A DNA stretch of 64,000 nt from Rhypophila decipiens (Eukaryota; Ascomycota; Sordariomycetes; Sordariales; Naviculisporaceae). A program made the position numbers and the translations under genes. Each line of letters opens with the position of its first letter. Within the stretch, counting starts at the first letter, position 1. Where the stretch lies: assembly GCA_033297075.1 (NCBI GenBank), contig MU858086.1, positions 1 to 64,000 on the forward strand, given 5' to 3'. Positions 20,822-31,374 of the stretch are shown in pieces. Below the pieces are notes generated by a model. The model did not search any database. It saw only the letters and a program-made list of their open reading frames with translations, and had not been told where the DNA came from.

Positions 20822-20846
20822 CGGTACCGGTACCGGTACCGGTACT
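20822..20846. repeat. (GGTACC)n microsatellite
   Basis: Tandem ggtacc units (about four, palindromic hexamer) between two membrane-protein genes. No function inferred. Confidence 0.7.
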
Positions 20847-20915
20847 TGTGCCACAATACAATTTGCTGCCTCAGGCTCCCATGTCTAATAACAGAAATGC
20901 CCGTCATCTGACCAT

Positions 20916-22445
20916 TCAAAAATGGGGGATTATGGTGCCCCAATCGACCGAGTTGTAGGCAGAAGCAGGCAGGTCGCGTAGGTTGTAAAAGTCCTCCAGT
21001 ATTACATAGAATCTTGCAAACAGGTACAGGATTCCGAGCGGGACGAGCACCACAACGGCCAGCAGCGGGACCGTCTCATCGGGATCCCTGTTGGGCGAAT
21101 TATTGCAAAGTCTCTGGGAGATGCGCCGGAGTAGGTGATGGGGCCTAGACGAGTTCCATCGGGAGTAGATGGATGCACGGAATACGGAGGACTTGGTTGC
21201 GGTGTTTGGGTTCTCTAGTTGATCAGATATCCGCGGCCAAATCTCAAAGGCCCAATGCAGCACAATCCAAGTGCACACCATGGAGCAGGGGATATATATC
21301 GAACTCAGGTGCCACAGAAACCTCTCTTCGTGGGCGGGAAAGTAAAAGTTCCAGGCGGCGAAGTGAATGCCAGCAAAGCCAAACTGGGCCAGCGCCAGCA
21401 GAACATTGGCCCAGGGAGGAAGGTCAAAGAACTGGTCGTCCCAGATTTTGGTAACGGGTCTCTCGGTAGGATGAAAGTGAACTTTGAGCGAATTCGGAAT
21501 GTTGAAACAGTACCGCCATATAAACTCAAAGATATGAGGCCTCCTCCTTGCGAAATCCAGCGGCGTGTAGCTGTACGGGCGAGAAGCGACGGGGCCGGCC
21601 CGGACGAGAATGTCGGCGAGTGGGACTTTGGGCTTGATGACGATGGGACAGGAAACATCCTGAGGCTTATGCCGCCAGCAGAAGAAAGTGAACAGTGTGC
21701 AGAAAATGAAGGCTGCTGTGCTGAGCTCGAGGGTGGTGATGGCCATGTTGAGGGCTACCCGGGCGACAAGATTGACGACGAACCAAGAGAGCTGAACCAT
21801 GGTGAGGATGCGTGTGAGCGTGTCAAACTTGTTCTTGTCCTCAATCTCTATATCGGTAAGGAGCACCTCGTCGTAGTCGACGTAGCCGTTTACCACCAAG
21901 TAGTGCAGCTGAGAGACGGTCAATGGAAAGGGAACAAAGTCGGGAGGATCCAGGACGAAACCTCCCATATCGGCGAAGAAGCCATGTCTTGTTGTCCATC
22001 CCGACAAGCCGGCCTCAGCGAACTCTTTGACCGACAAGCGAGCCGAGACATACTGCCCCAAGGCGGTATGGACGATAAACTCTGGCCCGGCAAGAGCCTC
22101 CAAGAATACCAGTATCTTTCTCCAAAGATTTTGCAGCCGACCAGTGCCCAACGGGGGTATGTTGACGCATATCGTCGACCAACCGCACAGAAAGACCGTC
22201 AGAGCGCAGCTCCAGATAATGTCGAGGGTCCCACGGTTGTTTGGGGATGATGTCCAGCCTTGAGATGTAGCATTGGCCCCGATGGCATTATTTTCGAGAG
22301 ATAGGGTGAGTGCTGGCTTGTTCAGAGAACGGATCTCCACATGTTGAAAGACATTCATAGGTATGCCGGAAGCCAAAACGAGGAAGAAGGTAATAAAGAT
22401 GAGCATTCTGCTGTGAATGTTCAGCAAGATTCCTGGGATCGCCAT
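20916..22445 (-). CDS. Multi-pass membrane protein, uncharacterised fungal family
   Basis: Single exon, 509 aa. An N-terminal hydrophobic segment (LIFITFFLVLASGIP) may be a signal anchor. Membrane segments follow near IIWSCALTVFLCGWSTICVN, LSWFVVNLVARVALN, AAFIFCTLFTFFCW, VLLALAQFGFAGIHFAAW and AVVVLVPLGILYLFARF. Motifs such as GPEF, a WTxxHGFFADMGGF block, and PITxLELS-like sequence (AITTLELSTAAF) mark a large family of fungal membrane proteins with no known function. It is oriented like the gene at 18370-20466 and separated by about 450 bp. ATG 22445 is followed directly by hydrophobic sequence. No splice needed. Confidence 0.75.
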   Translation of the reverse strand: MAIPGILLNIHSRMLIFITFFLVLASGIPMNVFQHVEIRSLNKPALTLSLENNAIGANATSQGWTSSPNNRGTLDIIWSCALTVFLCGWSTICVNIPPLGTGRLQNLWRKILVFLEALAGPEFIVHTALGQYVSARLSVKEFAEAGLSGWTTRHGFFADMGGFVLDPPDFVPFPLTVSQLHYLVVNGYVDYDEVLLTDIEIEDKNKFDTLTRILTMVQLSWFVVNLVARVALNMAITTLELSTAAFIFCTLFTFFCWRHKPQDVSCPIVIKPKVPLADILVRAGPVASRPYSYTPLDFARRRPHIFEFIWRYCFNIPNSLKVHFHPTERPVTKIWDDQFFDLPPWANVLLALAQFGFAGIHFAAWNFYFPAHEERFLWHLSSIYIPCSMVCTWIVLHWAFEIWPRISDQLENPNTATKSSVFRASIYSRWNSSRPHHLLRRISQRLCNNSPNRDPDETVPLLAVVVLVPLGILYLFARFYVILEDFYNLRDLPASAYNSVDWGTIIPHF

Positions 22446-23198
22446 GCTCCTCGCAATGCAACCGGCCTGGCATCTCCCTGATCAACAAGTATGGAAATGG
22501 ATAGAAATGGATGCTAGAACCATGACAAGACCCTTTGCCCGGGAAAAGAATCATCGAAATAAGGCGACAGCTGCGTCGCAGAGTTGCCTGGAACCTCGAG
22601 CCAATCGCCCATACTGCTGAAACCTCGTTTATGCAGTGAACGCCACAGCGCACATTCAAATCGGAATGAGAAGCCATATCATCATTGGGTGGTTGAGCGG
22701 CCGCCAGTGATCCTTTACAGAGGTGGCTCACGTAGCACAACGCGTGAGGGCGGCTGTAAGCAAGCGGCACAAGAGCCGCCTGCAGGGCGTCTGTGGTGCC
22801 ACGAGATCAATATTCTTTACATTCTAACTACTTGCAGCCTGTCTTATCTCTGCAAGCGGCCGGCACGGGGGTGCCGGTGCAACGCTTATCGCGGGCGGTT
22901 CGCGAGGGCTCTTTGTGAGGCGCTAACAATTTGACTGGACTGACTGGATTTGACTGATGACTAGATTAACTGGGTTTGACCGGATTGACTGGTATTGATC
23001 TCAATGTAGCACAGTTGGCGTCAGGGCTCCGGGCGGACCGGGCCTGGAACAACTTGTTGCCGCTTGGAGGATGAGATTTGCGGGGTAGGATTTTACACGG
23101 TACATACCTACGCCGACCTCTTTCATCTGTCAAGGTATTTTCAGCCCACCCGATTCTCAAACCGTCCGTCAACTCGCCCAAAAAATTGAACAGGTGAA
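22446..23198. other. Divergent intergenic region with TGACTGG repeats
   Basis: Separates the minus-strand membrane gene from the plus-strand flavoprotein. At about 22926-22995 degenerate copies of tttgactgga(c/t)tgactgg occur. No gene is supported. Confidence 0.45.
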
Positions 23199-24767
23199 AT
23201 GCAGGCACACGATGAGGCCGTCAAGGCGGTTTCCGCACAGGTGCGACGTTTCTTTGAAAGAAAGCAACCTTACCGCATCTACCATGGGTCGACAAACAGC
23301 ACGCGCCCTTCACAACGCCGCCTCGACAATACGGTAAATACCAGCTCCCTTGACCGTGTCCTCAGCGTCGATGTTGCGGAAAAGACAGCGCTGGTGGAAC
23401 CCAACGTGCCCATGGATGCGCTTGTGGCAGCGACCTTGAAAAGCGGCCTGGTCCCCCTCGTGGTGATGGAGTTCCCAGGCATTACCGTCGGCGGCGGCTT
23501 CTCGGGCACCTCGGGGGAGAGCTCTTCTTTCCGCCATGGTCCCTTCGAAAACACCATCAACTGGATCGAGATTGTGTTGCCGAATGGCCATGTCACCAAG
23601 GCTTCCCGGACGACTGGCGACAAGACGGACTTGTTCTGGGGCGCCGCGTCAGCCTTTGGCACTATCGGCGTTGTTACGCTCCTCCAAGTCCAGCTCCGAG
23701 AGGCCAAGCAATATGTCCAGCTGACCTACTCCTTGCGTGACACGGTAGCCGGTGTCAATGCCAAGATTCGGGAGGAAACAACAGTCGTCGAGCAAGTTGA
23801 CTACGTCGATGCCATCATGTTTTCCAAGGACAGTACAGTCGTCTGTTCAGGCCGGCTCACAGACAATCTCCCCGAGGGCGCCACGCCCCGTCGCCTAACA
23901 CGCAGCCGGGACCCATGGTTCTACATTCACGTTCGTCGGCTCCAGAAACGGCTGCGCTCAAGCCCATCAGCCGAGGTGACCGAATTCATTCCGCTGGTAG
24001 ACTACCTGTTCCGGTACGACCGCGGCGGCTTCTGGGTGGGCTCTTACGCCTTTCGATACTTCATCACTCCCTTCAACCGCATAACCCGCTTCATGCTCGA
24101 CCCTTTCATGCACACGAGAACCATGTACCGAGCCCTACACCAGAGTGGCCTGGCCAATAACTATCTCGTGCAAGACGTCGGCATCCCGCACGACAAGGTG
24201 ACCGAATTCATCGACTGGCTCGATGAGGCCTTCCACATTTATCCCCTCTGGCTGTGTCCACTGCGGATCGCACGCGACACCCCCGGAGCAAACCACGGCC
24301 TGCACTCGGACTTTGCTGCGCTAGACCCGACCTCGGAAGCCGGCGGCATCATGAACTTTGGCATCTGGGGCCCCGGCTCGTTCGACCGGCGCGAATTCGT
24401 CGCGCAAAATCGCCTGCTGGAGCAAAAGGTGCAAGAGCTCGGCGGCAAGAAATGGCTGTACGCGCATGCCTACTACACCGAGGACGAGTTCTGGGCCCAG
24501 TACGACCGCAAATCCTACGATGCCGTGCGGGCCAAGTACGGCGCTGACTGGATGCCGAGTGTCTATGACAAGGTCAAAGTCGACATTGATGCCGAGGAAC
24601 GCAAGCTACGTCAGTGGGGGCCGTGGCTGCTGGCTTTATTTTGGTCGATCTGGCCCTTGAAGGGGCTATACGGTGTGATGATGACCATTTTGGGCGGCGA
24701 TTACCTCTTGAGGACGTCGAATCAGGTACAGCACGCGCAGCAGGCATTGAAGGAGCACCAAGCGTGA
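23199..24767 (+). CDS. FAD-linked oxidoreductase, Delta24-sterol reductase (DHCR24)-like
   Basis: Single exon, 522 aa, close to the ~516 aa of DHCR24. The N-terminal PCMH/FAD-binding domain (~30-190) shows STNSTR, VEPNVPMDALV and FPGITVGGGFSGTSGESSSFRHG, the usual glycine-rich flavin site. A C-terminal catalytic region ends in a hydrophobic stretch (GPWLLALFWSIWPLKGLYGVM) that could anchor the protein to the ER. DHCR24 reduces the C24 double bond of sterols with NADPH. Whether this enzyme acts on ergosterol precursors or another alkene cannot be told from sequence, and fungi commonly carry several copies. No biosynthetic cluster surrounds it. Confidence 0.8.
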   Translation: MQAHDEAVKAVSAQVRRFFERKQPYRIYHGSTNSTRPSQRRLDNTVNTSSLDRVLSVDVAEKTALVEPNVPMDALVAATLKSGLVPLVVMEFPGITVGGGFSGTSGESSSFRHGPFENTINWIEIVLPNGHVTKASRTTGDKTDLFWGAASAFGTIGVVTLLQVQLREAKQYVQLTYSLRDTVAGVNAKIREETTVVEQVDYVDAIMFSKDSTVVCSGRLTDNLPEGATPRRLTRSRDPWFYIHVRRLQKRLRSSPSAEVTEFIPLVDYLFRYDRGGFWVGSYAFRYFITPFNRITRFMLDPFMHTRTMYRALHQSGLANNYLVQDVGIPHDKVTEFIDWLDEAFHIYPLWLCPLRIARDTPGANHGLHSDFAALDPTSEAGGIMNFGIWGPGSFDRREFVAQNRLLEQKVQELGGKKWLYAHAYYTEDEFWAQYDRKSYDAVRAKYGADWMPSVYDKVKVDIDAEERKLRQWGPWLLALFWSIWPLKGLYGVMMTILGGDYLLRTSNQVQHAQQALKEHQA

Positions 24768-24901
24768 ATATGCCAGTGAGAAGCACTTCCCATTCAAGGG
24801 CTTGTAAGCGGTATATGATAGATGCAAGTATATGGAGGTTAAAATGGGGTGTAAAATCACAAATGTCGGTACTATGAATTAACGCCGAGAAGACCTTGGT
24901 A

Positions 24902-25175
24902 AAGGCACTTAATATTCAGGCACCACTACTCTCATATACAGGCACCAGTCCAATTCCAATTTCTCAAGCCATTTATTCTTACTAGTCAAGGCATTTATTC
25001 TTACCAGTTAAGACATTTATTCTTACCGGTCAAGGCATTTATTCCAGTCTAAACTGTCCAGTCAGGGCCTCTATTCTAGCTAGTCAAGGCATTTATTCCG
25101 ACAAGAGTAGTGCCTGTATATAAGAAGACTGGTGCCTGTATATGAGAGGACTGATGCCTGTATATTAGGCGCCTT
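24902..25175. mobile_element. MITE-like inverted-repeat element with internal 22-bp repeats
   Basis: The ends form a long imperfect inverted repeat. Left 24902-24951 (AAGGCACTTAATATTCAGGC, then CACC...) pairs with right 25127-25175, with 17 of 20 matches in the outer part and about 30 of 34 in the inner part. Candidate target duplications GGTA flank it (24898-24901, 25176-25179). The centre holds tandem 22-bp units of tcaaggcatttattcttacc: 24963-24984, 24985-25006, 25007-25028, then degenerate copies to about 25100. The right arm repeats a 22-24-bp unit (gtgcctgtatat) three times. No coding capacity. This is a non-autonomous DNA-transposon structure by form; no parent transposase was found. 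Confidence 0.6.
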
Positions 25176-25272
25176 GGTAAATTGTCCAAGAAGAAAAGTG
25201 ATCAGTGCCTTCAAAGACTTCTGACCCATATGCTAGTAGTTGATATTTTCAATTTTCACACCCAATCTCTAC

Positions 25273-26527
25273 CTACTCCCATATGGCAACATAGGCATCC
25301 AGCTCGGCTTGGGGGTAAGGCACAACCATGATGCTGGAAATGTTCTGCCTCAACCACGTTCTACCTCTTCCATTGCCGTTGAACACCCACTGGAGCGCAG
25401 GTGGACCAGTGTTGACTCGCCCATCCTCTCCAATTCTCAGGACGCAGGATTCGTCGACGTGACGGGGGGACTCGATCCTTTTCCATGCTATGTTGGGCTT
25501 CTTTGAGGTGTGGCGGATCAAGAGGAGAGCATCTGCGTATTTCTCCAGGCGTGAAGGAATGATGTCTTCGTTACGACGATTATGCCAAACGAACTCCTTC
25601 CAGTCGTCTGACGGCCAGAACAAGCGTTGGACGTCATTCGGGGGCATGGTGTTGATAGCTGAGTTGGGGATCTGCACAACCGCCATGACGACGGAGTGAA
25701 CATCGATGCGGGTCTTAGCATAGCTGGCATAGTATTCGGCGACCTTGATGTTTGGTGTGAAATAGAACTTCATAGATGTATCGGAGCAGTCCGAGGGCGG
25801 GTTGGAGAGTAGAGGGGCGCCGAGTGAATGCAATGTGCCGTCATCTGTCAAGAGTTCTTTGGCGCGACGTTGGTCCAAACACTTGAAGAGGGTCACACAG
25901 TACGGCGTGTTGATTGTTGTCGCGATCTGAGCCGAACCCCAGACATTCAAGTTGTTCGAGTTACCGGGCTGTCTCTGCTGTTGAATGCCCGAAACGGCCG
26001 TGACGGAGCTTTGGGAGCGACGGCCACCCCTGCCTTCGGAGCCTCCAGGGCGCGACGCTGCAGGTATCAGCTGCATCTCCCGCTCATGCGAAGTCATCTG
26101 GATAAGCTCAAGGCCGCCATAGCGCATCTGGAACGTGTCGCGGATCCAGTACAGATAAGACTCAGTGCGGCGAAGGTAAGTGAAGCGAGGGTGCATGATC
26201 CGAGATTGGAGATCGGCACTGATACCGCATTCGGTGAGATAGGTGGTCCAATCCTCGTCGCGGTCTCCGTCGATATCCCGAGGCTCTGTGGTGCCGCGAA
26301 TGTGTTCCATCAAGTAGTCCAGGAAAATGTACTCTTCACGCCCATCGTCGGGATCACCCTCGCGGAATAACAGGGTGTTATCGGGCCAGTTCGTCCAGCA
26401 GTTCCAGATGTAGCCAGCCTTAAGATGTGCAGTGCTTTGATTACCCTCTCAACCAATTCTGTTCTTCTACACATAGGACTCTCACGTTAATAAACTCAGT
26501 GATGAAAAATAAAGCAATACCATCCAT
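25273..26527 (-). CDS. Hypothetical two-part protein: paralogous N-module plus possible ART-like C-domain
   Basis: Two exons, 26486-26527 (14 codons) and 25273-26418, with a 67-bp intron (donor GTGAGA, acceptor CTTAAG). The product is 395 aa. The splice is supported because it extends similarity to the protein at 9816-10442 upstream through TEFIN/AGY to REGDPDDG. Shared blocks are REGDPxDG, W-x3-LTxCGI and MRYGGLE (residue ~100). The second half (about 190-395) carries LFKCLDQRRAKELL, FYFTPNIKVAEYYASYAK and SDDWKEFVWHNRR. This layout (a FYFT-like strand, then A-x2-YA) recalls ADP-ribosyltransferase-fold families such as DUF3990; that is inference, and catalytic residues were not identified with certainty. 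A tRNA gene lies 128 bp upstream on the same strand. Confidence 0.6.
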
Positions 26528-26654
26528 CCACTACTACTCCGTACTGCGTCCCTTCTGAATTTGAGGCAAATTGGAGCTGCTGATAATAAGAAAGAACTGA
26601 ACGGGATAAGTAGTGTAAATGAAGAAAAAGAGGTAAAAAGAAAAAAATAAGGAC

Positions 26655-26745
26655 TCGGATACCGGGAGTCGAACCCGGGGCTGTTGAGAGAACAGACACT
26701 TCTGAGAAGTGAGAGTCAACGATGTTACCGCTACACCATACCCGA
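26655..26745 (-). tRNA. tRNA-Glu (anticodon CTC), with intron
   Basis: On the minus strand the acceptor stem TCGGGTA pairs with TATCCGA. The A box is TGGTGTAGCGG and the B box GGTTCGACTCC. The anticodon stem GTTGA/TCAAC encloses 28 nt: a seven-base loop with CTC after T33, plus a 21-nt intron after position 37. The three-base anticodon and stem layout match fungal tRNA-Glu. All stems close. Confidence 0.85.
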
Positions 26746-27280
26746 TTGGATCGTTATGGCCCCGATTGGATGGTGGGAGTGGAGCCTGGGTGGTGATCTG
26801 ATAAAGACCACTCGGGTGCGTGATTGATCACTCCCGTTTAGCCCCTTTGCTCTTTGTTGCATGTCCGAATCAGGTAATTGGTAAACAACGGATATCGAGG
26901 TTATCCTTATTTCATGAGAAAAGTGTTCAAGATCTGTTCGTCCCTATGACATGCAGCATCATAAAGATTAATTCCCCCTCTCAATTCCTCAAACCACTGC
27001 AGTGAGCAACGGGATGGGCGACGCGAGGCCTTCTTAGCAGCAACGGAGGCTAGCTTTGTGTGGCTCATCAAGGTACCCCTATGGCGACAAGTGAAAAGTC
27101 TATCCGTCGTCATCTGACAACGCCTCCCGGTAATGCCAGGAGGTACGGTTACGCCATCCGAGGCAGCCAGGCCGAACCTGGCCACTATTTCTCTCGCTCG
27201 ACAGACAAAAGAGTGCACCAAACAACCAACGGATGCGACACCAAGTTGCCCTCCAGCTCGTCCATCGTCACTGAGCCGAC
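26746..27280. other. Intergenic, no gene seen
   Basis: Between the tRNA and the membrane-protein gene. A short direct repeat of ccccgattggat occurs at about 26741-26770. No coding potential was recognised. Confidence 0.4.
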
Positions 27281-28516
27281 ATGGTCTACTTCCAGAATCA
27301 CTACCAGCCGTATGCTGTGCCCTACGGGTACTTTGGCGTGTTCTGCGATTTCGTATCCATATACATCTTCTGCATGCTCATTTCCGGACGTTCTCCCTGC
27401 TTGACCAGAAAGTTGAAACATGTCCAAGCGGCGATCGCGCTCTCCATTGTTCGGCTCGCGGGCCAGTCGATGCTCCAGCTCCTGAACCTCCTGTATGCGA
27501 GAAATCACGACCTCCAGATCATTGGACTGGCCCACGCGATCTTGACCTTCTTGGCAGGAGTGCTGATCGTTTACGCTATGTTCGTGCGGAAGACTATTTC
27601 CTTTTCTTCTTACCTTTTTTCTCGCTACAATCCTCCCACTCCGCCTCGACATCGACGTACTGGTGCACGATCGCCGCCGGAATCGACATCAGCATCAGCA
27701 TCGTCCCCAGTGACGGAGGCGCCGCCGCCATACTCTCCCCGCAAAGACGGCGACGGCACGATTCGAGACTTTGAAATGCAAAACCTCGGTCCGAGCTACC
27801 CTCGGGCGGCCGCCGTGAACTCCAGGCTCCCTAGCTACACCTCCTCAAGACGTGCAGCTGGAGCTAGTGCGGATGGAGGCGAACTTGAAGACGGAACGCG
27901 AAACAACAACAACATCAACTTGAACACGGCAGAAAGGCCAACCACTCGACCTCGACGCCAACGACAACAAAGACGGCGCCGGCCCTGCAGTCTCTTTCCG
28001 GTGGCGTTCTTTGTACTTGTCAGTATCGTGATCGTGCTCTGCATCGGCATCGGCGAACTGATCGGCAACGTGCCGGAGCAGCTCTTGAACCAAGAGCTGC
28101 GGGAGGAGCCCATGCAAACTGCACCAGCAAAGGTGTATGACAAGAACACCAGGAGAGAGACCAACATGATCATCAACCTGACCCTCGGTGGCATCATCAT
28201 CCTCGCGGCCTTCATCTGGTCGTTGTGCGAGCACATGGGCCAGGCCAAGAGACAGGGAGCTGAACCCGGCAGGGTTAGGGACTACTTTGCCAAGGTCATC
28301 AAAGTCAAGGACGAAGGGGTGCTCTTTTGGTTTCTCATGGCCGGTGGCATGCTCTTTCTCTGCGGTTATAACATTAGCTCTGCAGACCTCTTGTTGGGTC
28401 GTGCGGCCGGATTTAGGGACGGTATTATCACGTTCGCCAAAGTGCAGGACCATAGGCATGTGGCGAGATACTGGCTTTATGTTGTGTTTGGAATCCTGCC
28501 TTTCTTTTCTTCTTGA
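27281..28516 (+). CDS. Seven-pass membrane protein, function unknown
   Basis: Single exon, 411 aa. Three hydrophobic segments near the N-terminus (YGYFGVFCDFVSIYIFCML, AIALSIVRLAGQSMLQLL, AHAILTFLAGVLIVYAMF) are followed by a long hydrophilic loop (~115-240) rich in Pro, Ser, Asn and Arg, with a basic RRQRQQRRRR stretch. Four more segments follow (AFFVLVSIVIVLCIGIG, TLGGIIILAAFIWSL, FLMAGGMLFLCGYNI, YWLYVVFGILPFF). The layout resembles fungal membrane proteins with paired 3TM and 4TM halves, but no named family is recognised. It is convergent with the sedolisin gene; the stop codons are about 90 bp apart. Confidence 0.65.
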   Translation: MVYFQNHYQPYAVPYGYFGVFCDFVSIYIFCMLISGRSPCLTRKLKHVQAAIALSIVRLAGQSMLQLLNLLYARNHDLQIIGLAHAILTFLAGVLIVYAMFVRKTISFSSYLFSRYNPPTPPRHRRTGARSPPESTSASASSPVTEAPPPYSPRKDGDGTIRDFEMQNLGPSYPRAAAVNSRLPSYTSSRRAAGASADGGELEDGTRNNNNINLNTAERPTTRPRRQRQQRRRRPCSLFPVAFFVLVSIVIVLCIGIGELIGNVPEQLLNQELREEPMQTAPAKVYDKNTRRETNMIINLTLGGIIILAAFIWSLCEHMGQAKRQGAEPGRVRDYFAKVIKVKDEGVLFWFLMAGGMLFLCGYNISSADLLLGRAAGFRDGIITFAKVQDHRHVARYWLYVVFGILPFFSS

Positions 28517-28608
28517 TGTGTTTCGGAACTTGTACATGTTGTCATTTTGTATGGATGCTGTTGAAGTTGTGAGAGTGCCTCTATGTATATACTTTTGTGC
28601 TTTCACAT

Positions 28609-31374
28609 CTAAGGGAGGCGTAGAAATAGCTCCAACAGCTTGGGATATATAGGTGTCCTGGGGACAACATAATCGGACATGGTTAGCAAACATTCAATGA
28701 AGTTCTCGGTATTGGACTACTCACCCAAGACCAGTCACTGGATCCCATCCTTCTTTGGCCTGGAATCCGGGACTACCACATCCCGGATTCGACCCCGTTG
28801 TGATGTCGGTAAAGACTTCTGGGTGGCGATACTGCATTGTCAACTGTCAGCCAAAGGACACCATCGCTCACAAAAGACTGCCACTCACAAAAACCTGATG
28901 TACAAGCCCAACCGGCCTCTTCCCGACCGCCAGCCGCTCTTCATTCAACACGTTCAGCACCGAAGCCCAAATCGGCGCCGCAACCGAAGTGCCGCCCAGC
29001 CGCTGGGAATACCCGCCCGTAATAATCCTGAAATAGTCCCCCAAAGCCGAAACATCCGGGTACCCCCGTCCGTTCTTGTGAAAATACTTGACCGGTTTCT
29101 CTCTCCCCACAACGTTGGAGTAATTCCCTCCTCCAGCCAACAATGGCACGGGACCAAGCTGATACCCTCGATCCGAGATATTCGCCCGTCGCAAGTACCC
29201 GTCGACATGTCGTCTCTGCCAAGCAGGTGTAGCAAAGACATTCGAGAACCCACCGCCGCTCGCAAAGCTCGTCGGCGCCCGTTCAGTAAACTCCAGCTCA
29301 TTTTCCATTTTCCCTTCTTTTGGGCCTTTTTCTTTCCCCTTTTTGCCCTTGCCTTTCCAAGTCCCATTGTTGACCACCCCAGCGTCAAATTTCTCATTCT
29401 CAACCAGAGCAGTAGCCCCCACACTAAGCACATAAGGACAATTGCTCATGATCCTAGGACTAAACACATCCTTCTCTGGTCCCAAGCACCCATTTCGAGA
29501 ATCATAGCGCCGTCCGCCGACGCCATAGTCACCGCTGGATTCGACCACAGTGACGCCCTGCAGAGCAAGCTTCATTACCTCGAAGCACTGACGGAGCATG
29601 TAATTTTGGGGCAGGACGTGTTCGTTTCCGCTGTACGAGATGGCGATCACGTTGGTGGGTTTGTAGACGCCGCACATGAGACTGCCTTGGTAGCCGCCTT
29701 GGGATTCTGCCGCGTTGGGGTTGGGATACTCGGGGTCTTGGCATTTGGGGGATTTACAGTTGCCTGTTTGGTTGAATAGGGAGAGGGTGCAGTAGGAGCC
29801 GTCTATTGCGTCGAAGAGGGCTGGATAAAGGGGCGCTTGTTAGATGATGCGATGGCAGGCAGTGAGGGGGGATGTAGCAGGACACGCAGTAACTTACTGT
29901 TGAAGAATCCGGGATAGCGAGTCCCCACTCGTTGTTGGTCTTTCTGGTACCACTCGTCGTCAGTCTGCCAGAGGACCGTCTTTTGTGGCCAGACCAAAGG
30001 AATAGCAACTTGAAAGTCGAGATCAGCTTCCTCGCCAGCTTCGTCGATGATCTCTGTTGGGCCTAGAGCCCCGTTGATTGATCGTAGCTCCGGGTGTGTG
30101 CCCGCGGGAATGTACGGCGCCGTGTACTTCCAGAACATGTCGAGGTCCCACTGGTTGTAGTGCTGGTTCAGGGACTGGAAAATTCCGAGCTCGTTGCCGG
30201 GCGTGGCTTTGGTTCCGTTAGGGATTCGGTATTGCGCCCTCACACAATCCGGTGTTGCCTCGTAGCTACACGATCCTGTGATCTTGAACCACTTCTCGGC
30301 ATCGCTGGACGGGTTGCCGTCGTTGGCGTCGGTTGTTACGCCGTGACTTATAAAGTCGGGTTCCACATTTCTTCTATGCCGAGTCTTGGATTGACGGGCT
30401 TTCCTTTTCTCAGACCGCCGTCTTCTGATAGCAGGGGCTTTATGCTCTTGTCCCCCGGCCATGAGTTTGATCCCGGGTGTGATGTAGTCCACATGTCTGG
30501 CTACTTGATGAGGGAGATGGTATCTGTGTTCAGCTGGTTAGTATGGTTGAGTTTGTTAGAGCCGATGAGACGCCCTTACTCTGAACAGGCAATATTCTTT
30601 ACGCCGGACTCGACGTGTTCAAAGAAATGAAAATCCGTCATAAGTAGCTTTTCGGCTTCTTCCACTGTGGCATCAAATTGGATCCACTATTACAATTGTC
30701 AGTTTTGTGGTGTTACTCGAAAGACCTCGAGTGTACCGACCTGTTTATTTGTCGACTGTGACAACTCCTTCTGGTCGATTCCAGCGGACATTAGCCACAC
30801 CTGAACCTCGTGCACTGACTCCTTGGGAGGGGCAAAGAGGTCCGTCACTTCCTCTGCGCTCAAATGCTTGCTGTAGTTGGGCGAGTCTGGGTCAGATCTG
30901 TGTTGTCATTCGCTGTTAGAAATGTTCTGGAACCGTCACTAGACTGTTGCTTCGTCTCGGAGCCCTGGGTGTGAAAATGGTGGCGCTAATACACCTTGCC
31001 TTGTGAGTCTCTCATGTAGCACCATCACAATGCCGGTATCCATTTTCACATGCCATGACCACACTCACGCCTCAGCCTGGCCTAACTTACATATCCATCA
31101 ATAAATCATGACCTTTGTCCAGATTGGACTGCCGTAGCCCGACTCTCAAAGGCAACAGCGACGAAGCATTGAGCCTCTCGCCCTTGACCCATCCTTCAAG
31201 GTTGCTGGCCGTGTGTCTCTCATGGCACACATGTGTCCTGGGGATGTTGCGTCTTGGGGTTCGTGTCTGCTCGTGTGACGATCTTGTGTGACGATCCTGA
31301 CCTGTTGGGCTCCCACAGACTTGGCCGATGCTCACAAGAGCTGCAAAGGCCATAAAGACCTTCATTTTCCCCAT
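28609..31374 (-). CDS. Sedolisin, tripeptidyl-peptidase I-like (peptidase S53)
   Basis: Seven exons: 31091-31374, 30741-30897, 30580-30686, 29898-30523, 28889-29820, 28725-28831, 28609-28657. All have GT-AG borders and matching phases; the product is 753 aa. It is a secreted serine-carboxyl peptidase that removes tripeptides at acid pH. A signal peptide (FAALVSIGQVCGS) is followed by a pro-domain with QSNLDKGHDLLM, SDPDSPNYSKH and DATVEEAEKLL. The catalytic Glu/Asp pair sits in EADLD (E348, D352), the oxyanion Asp in SSGDYGVGG (D489), and Ser670 in GGTSVAAP. The Ca-site region TDITTGSNPGC and WDPVTGLGTP close the protein. It is longer than usual (~600 aa) because of a basic insert after the pro-domain (EKRKARQSKTRHRR, possibly processed) and a Lys/Gly-rich insert near 530. 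The last two short exons complete the C-terminus. Confidence 0.9.

Noticed and set aside
21219..22250. 343-aa plus-strand frame
   Set aside because: Antisense shadow of the 20916-22445 membrane protein; sequence is charged and featureless.
24963..25100. Regular 22-bp repeats resembling a CRISPR array
   Set aside because: The units are directly adjacent with no spacers, inside an inverted-repeat element of a eukaryotic genome.
26313..26527. Apparent 5' truncation of the 25273-26527 gene by the tRNA
   Set aside because: A spliced 14-codon first exon restores similarity to the paralogue, so the gene appears intact.
28679..29779. 366-aa plus-strand frame
   Set aside because: Antisense to the sedolisin exons and crosses their introns.
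30016..30190. Suspected loss of sedolisin catalytic Glu/Asp (GIFQSLNQ region)
   Set aside because: The catalytic pair belongs to the EADLD motif, which is present, so the enzyme is predicted to be active.
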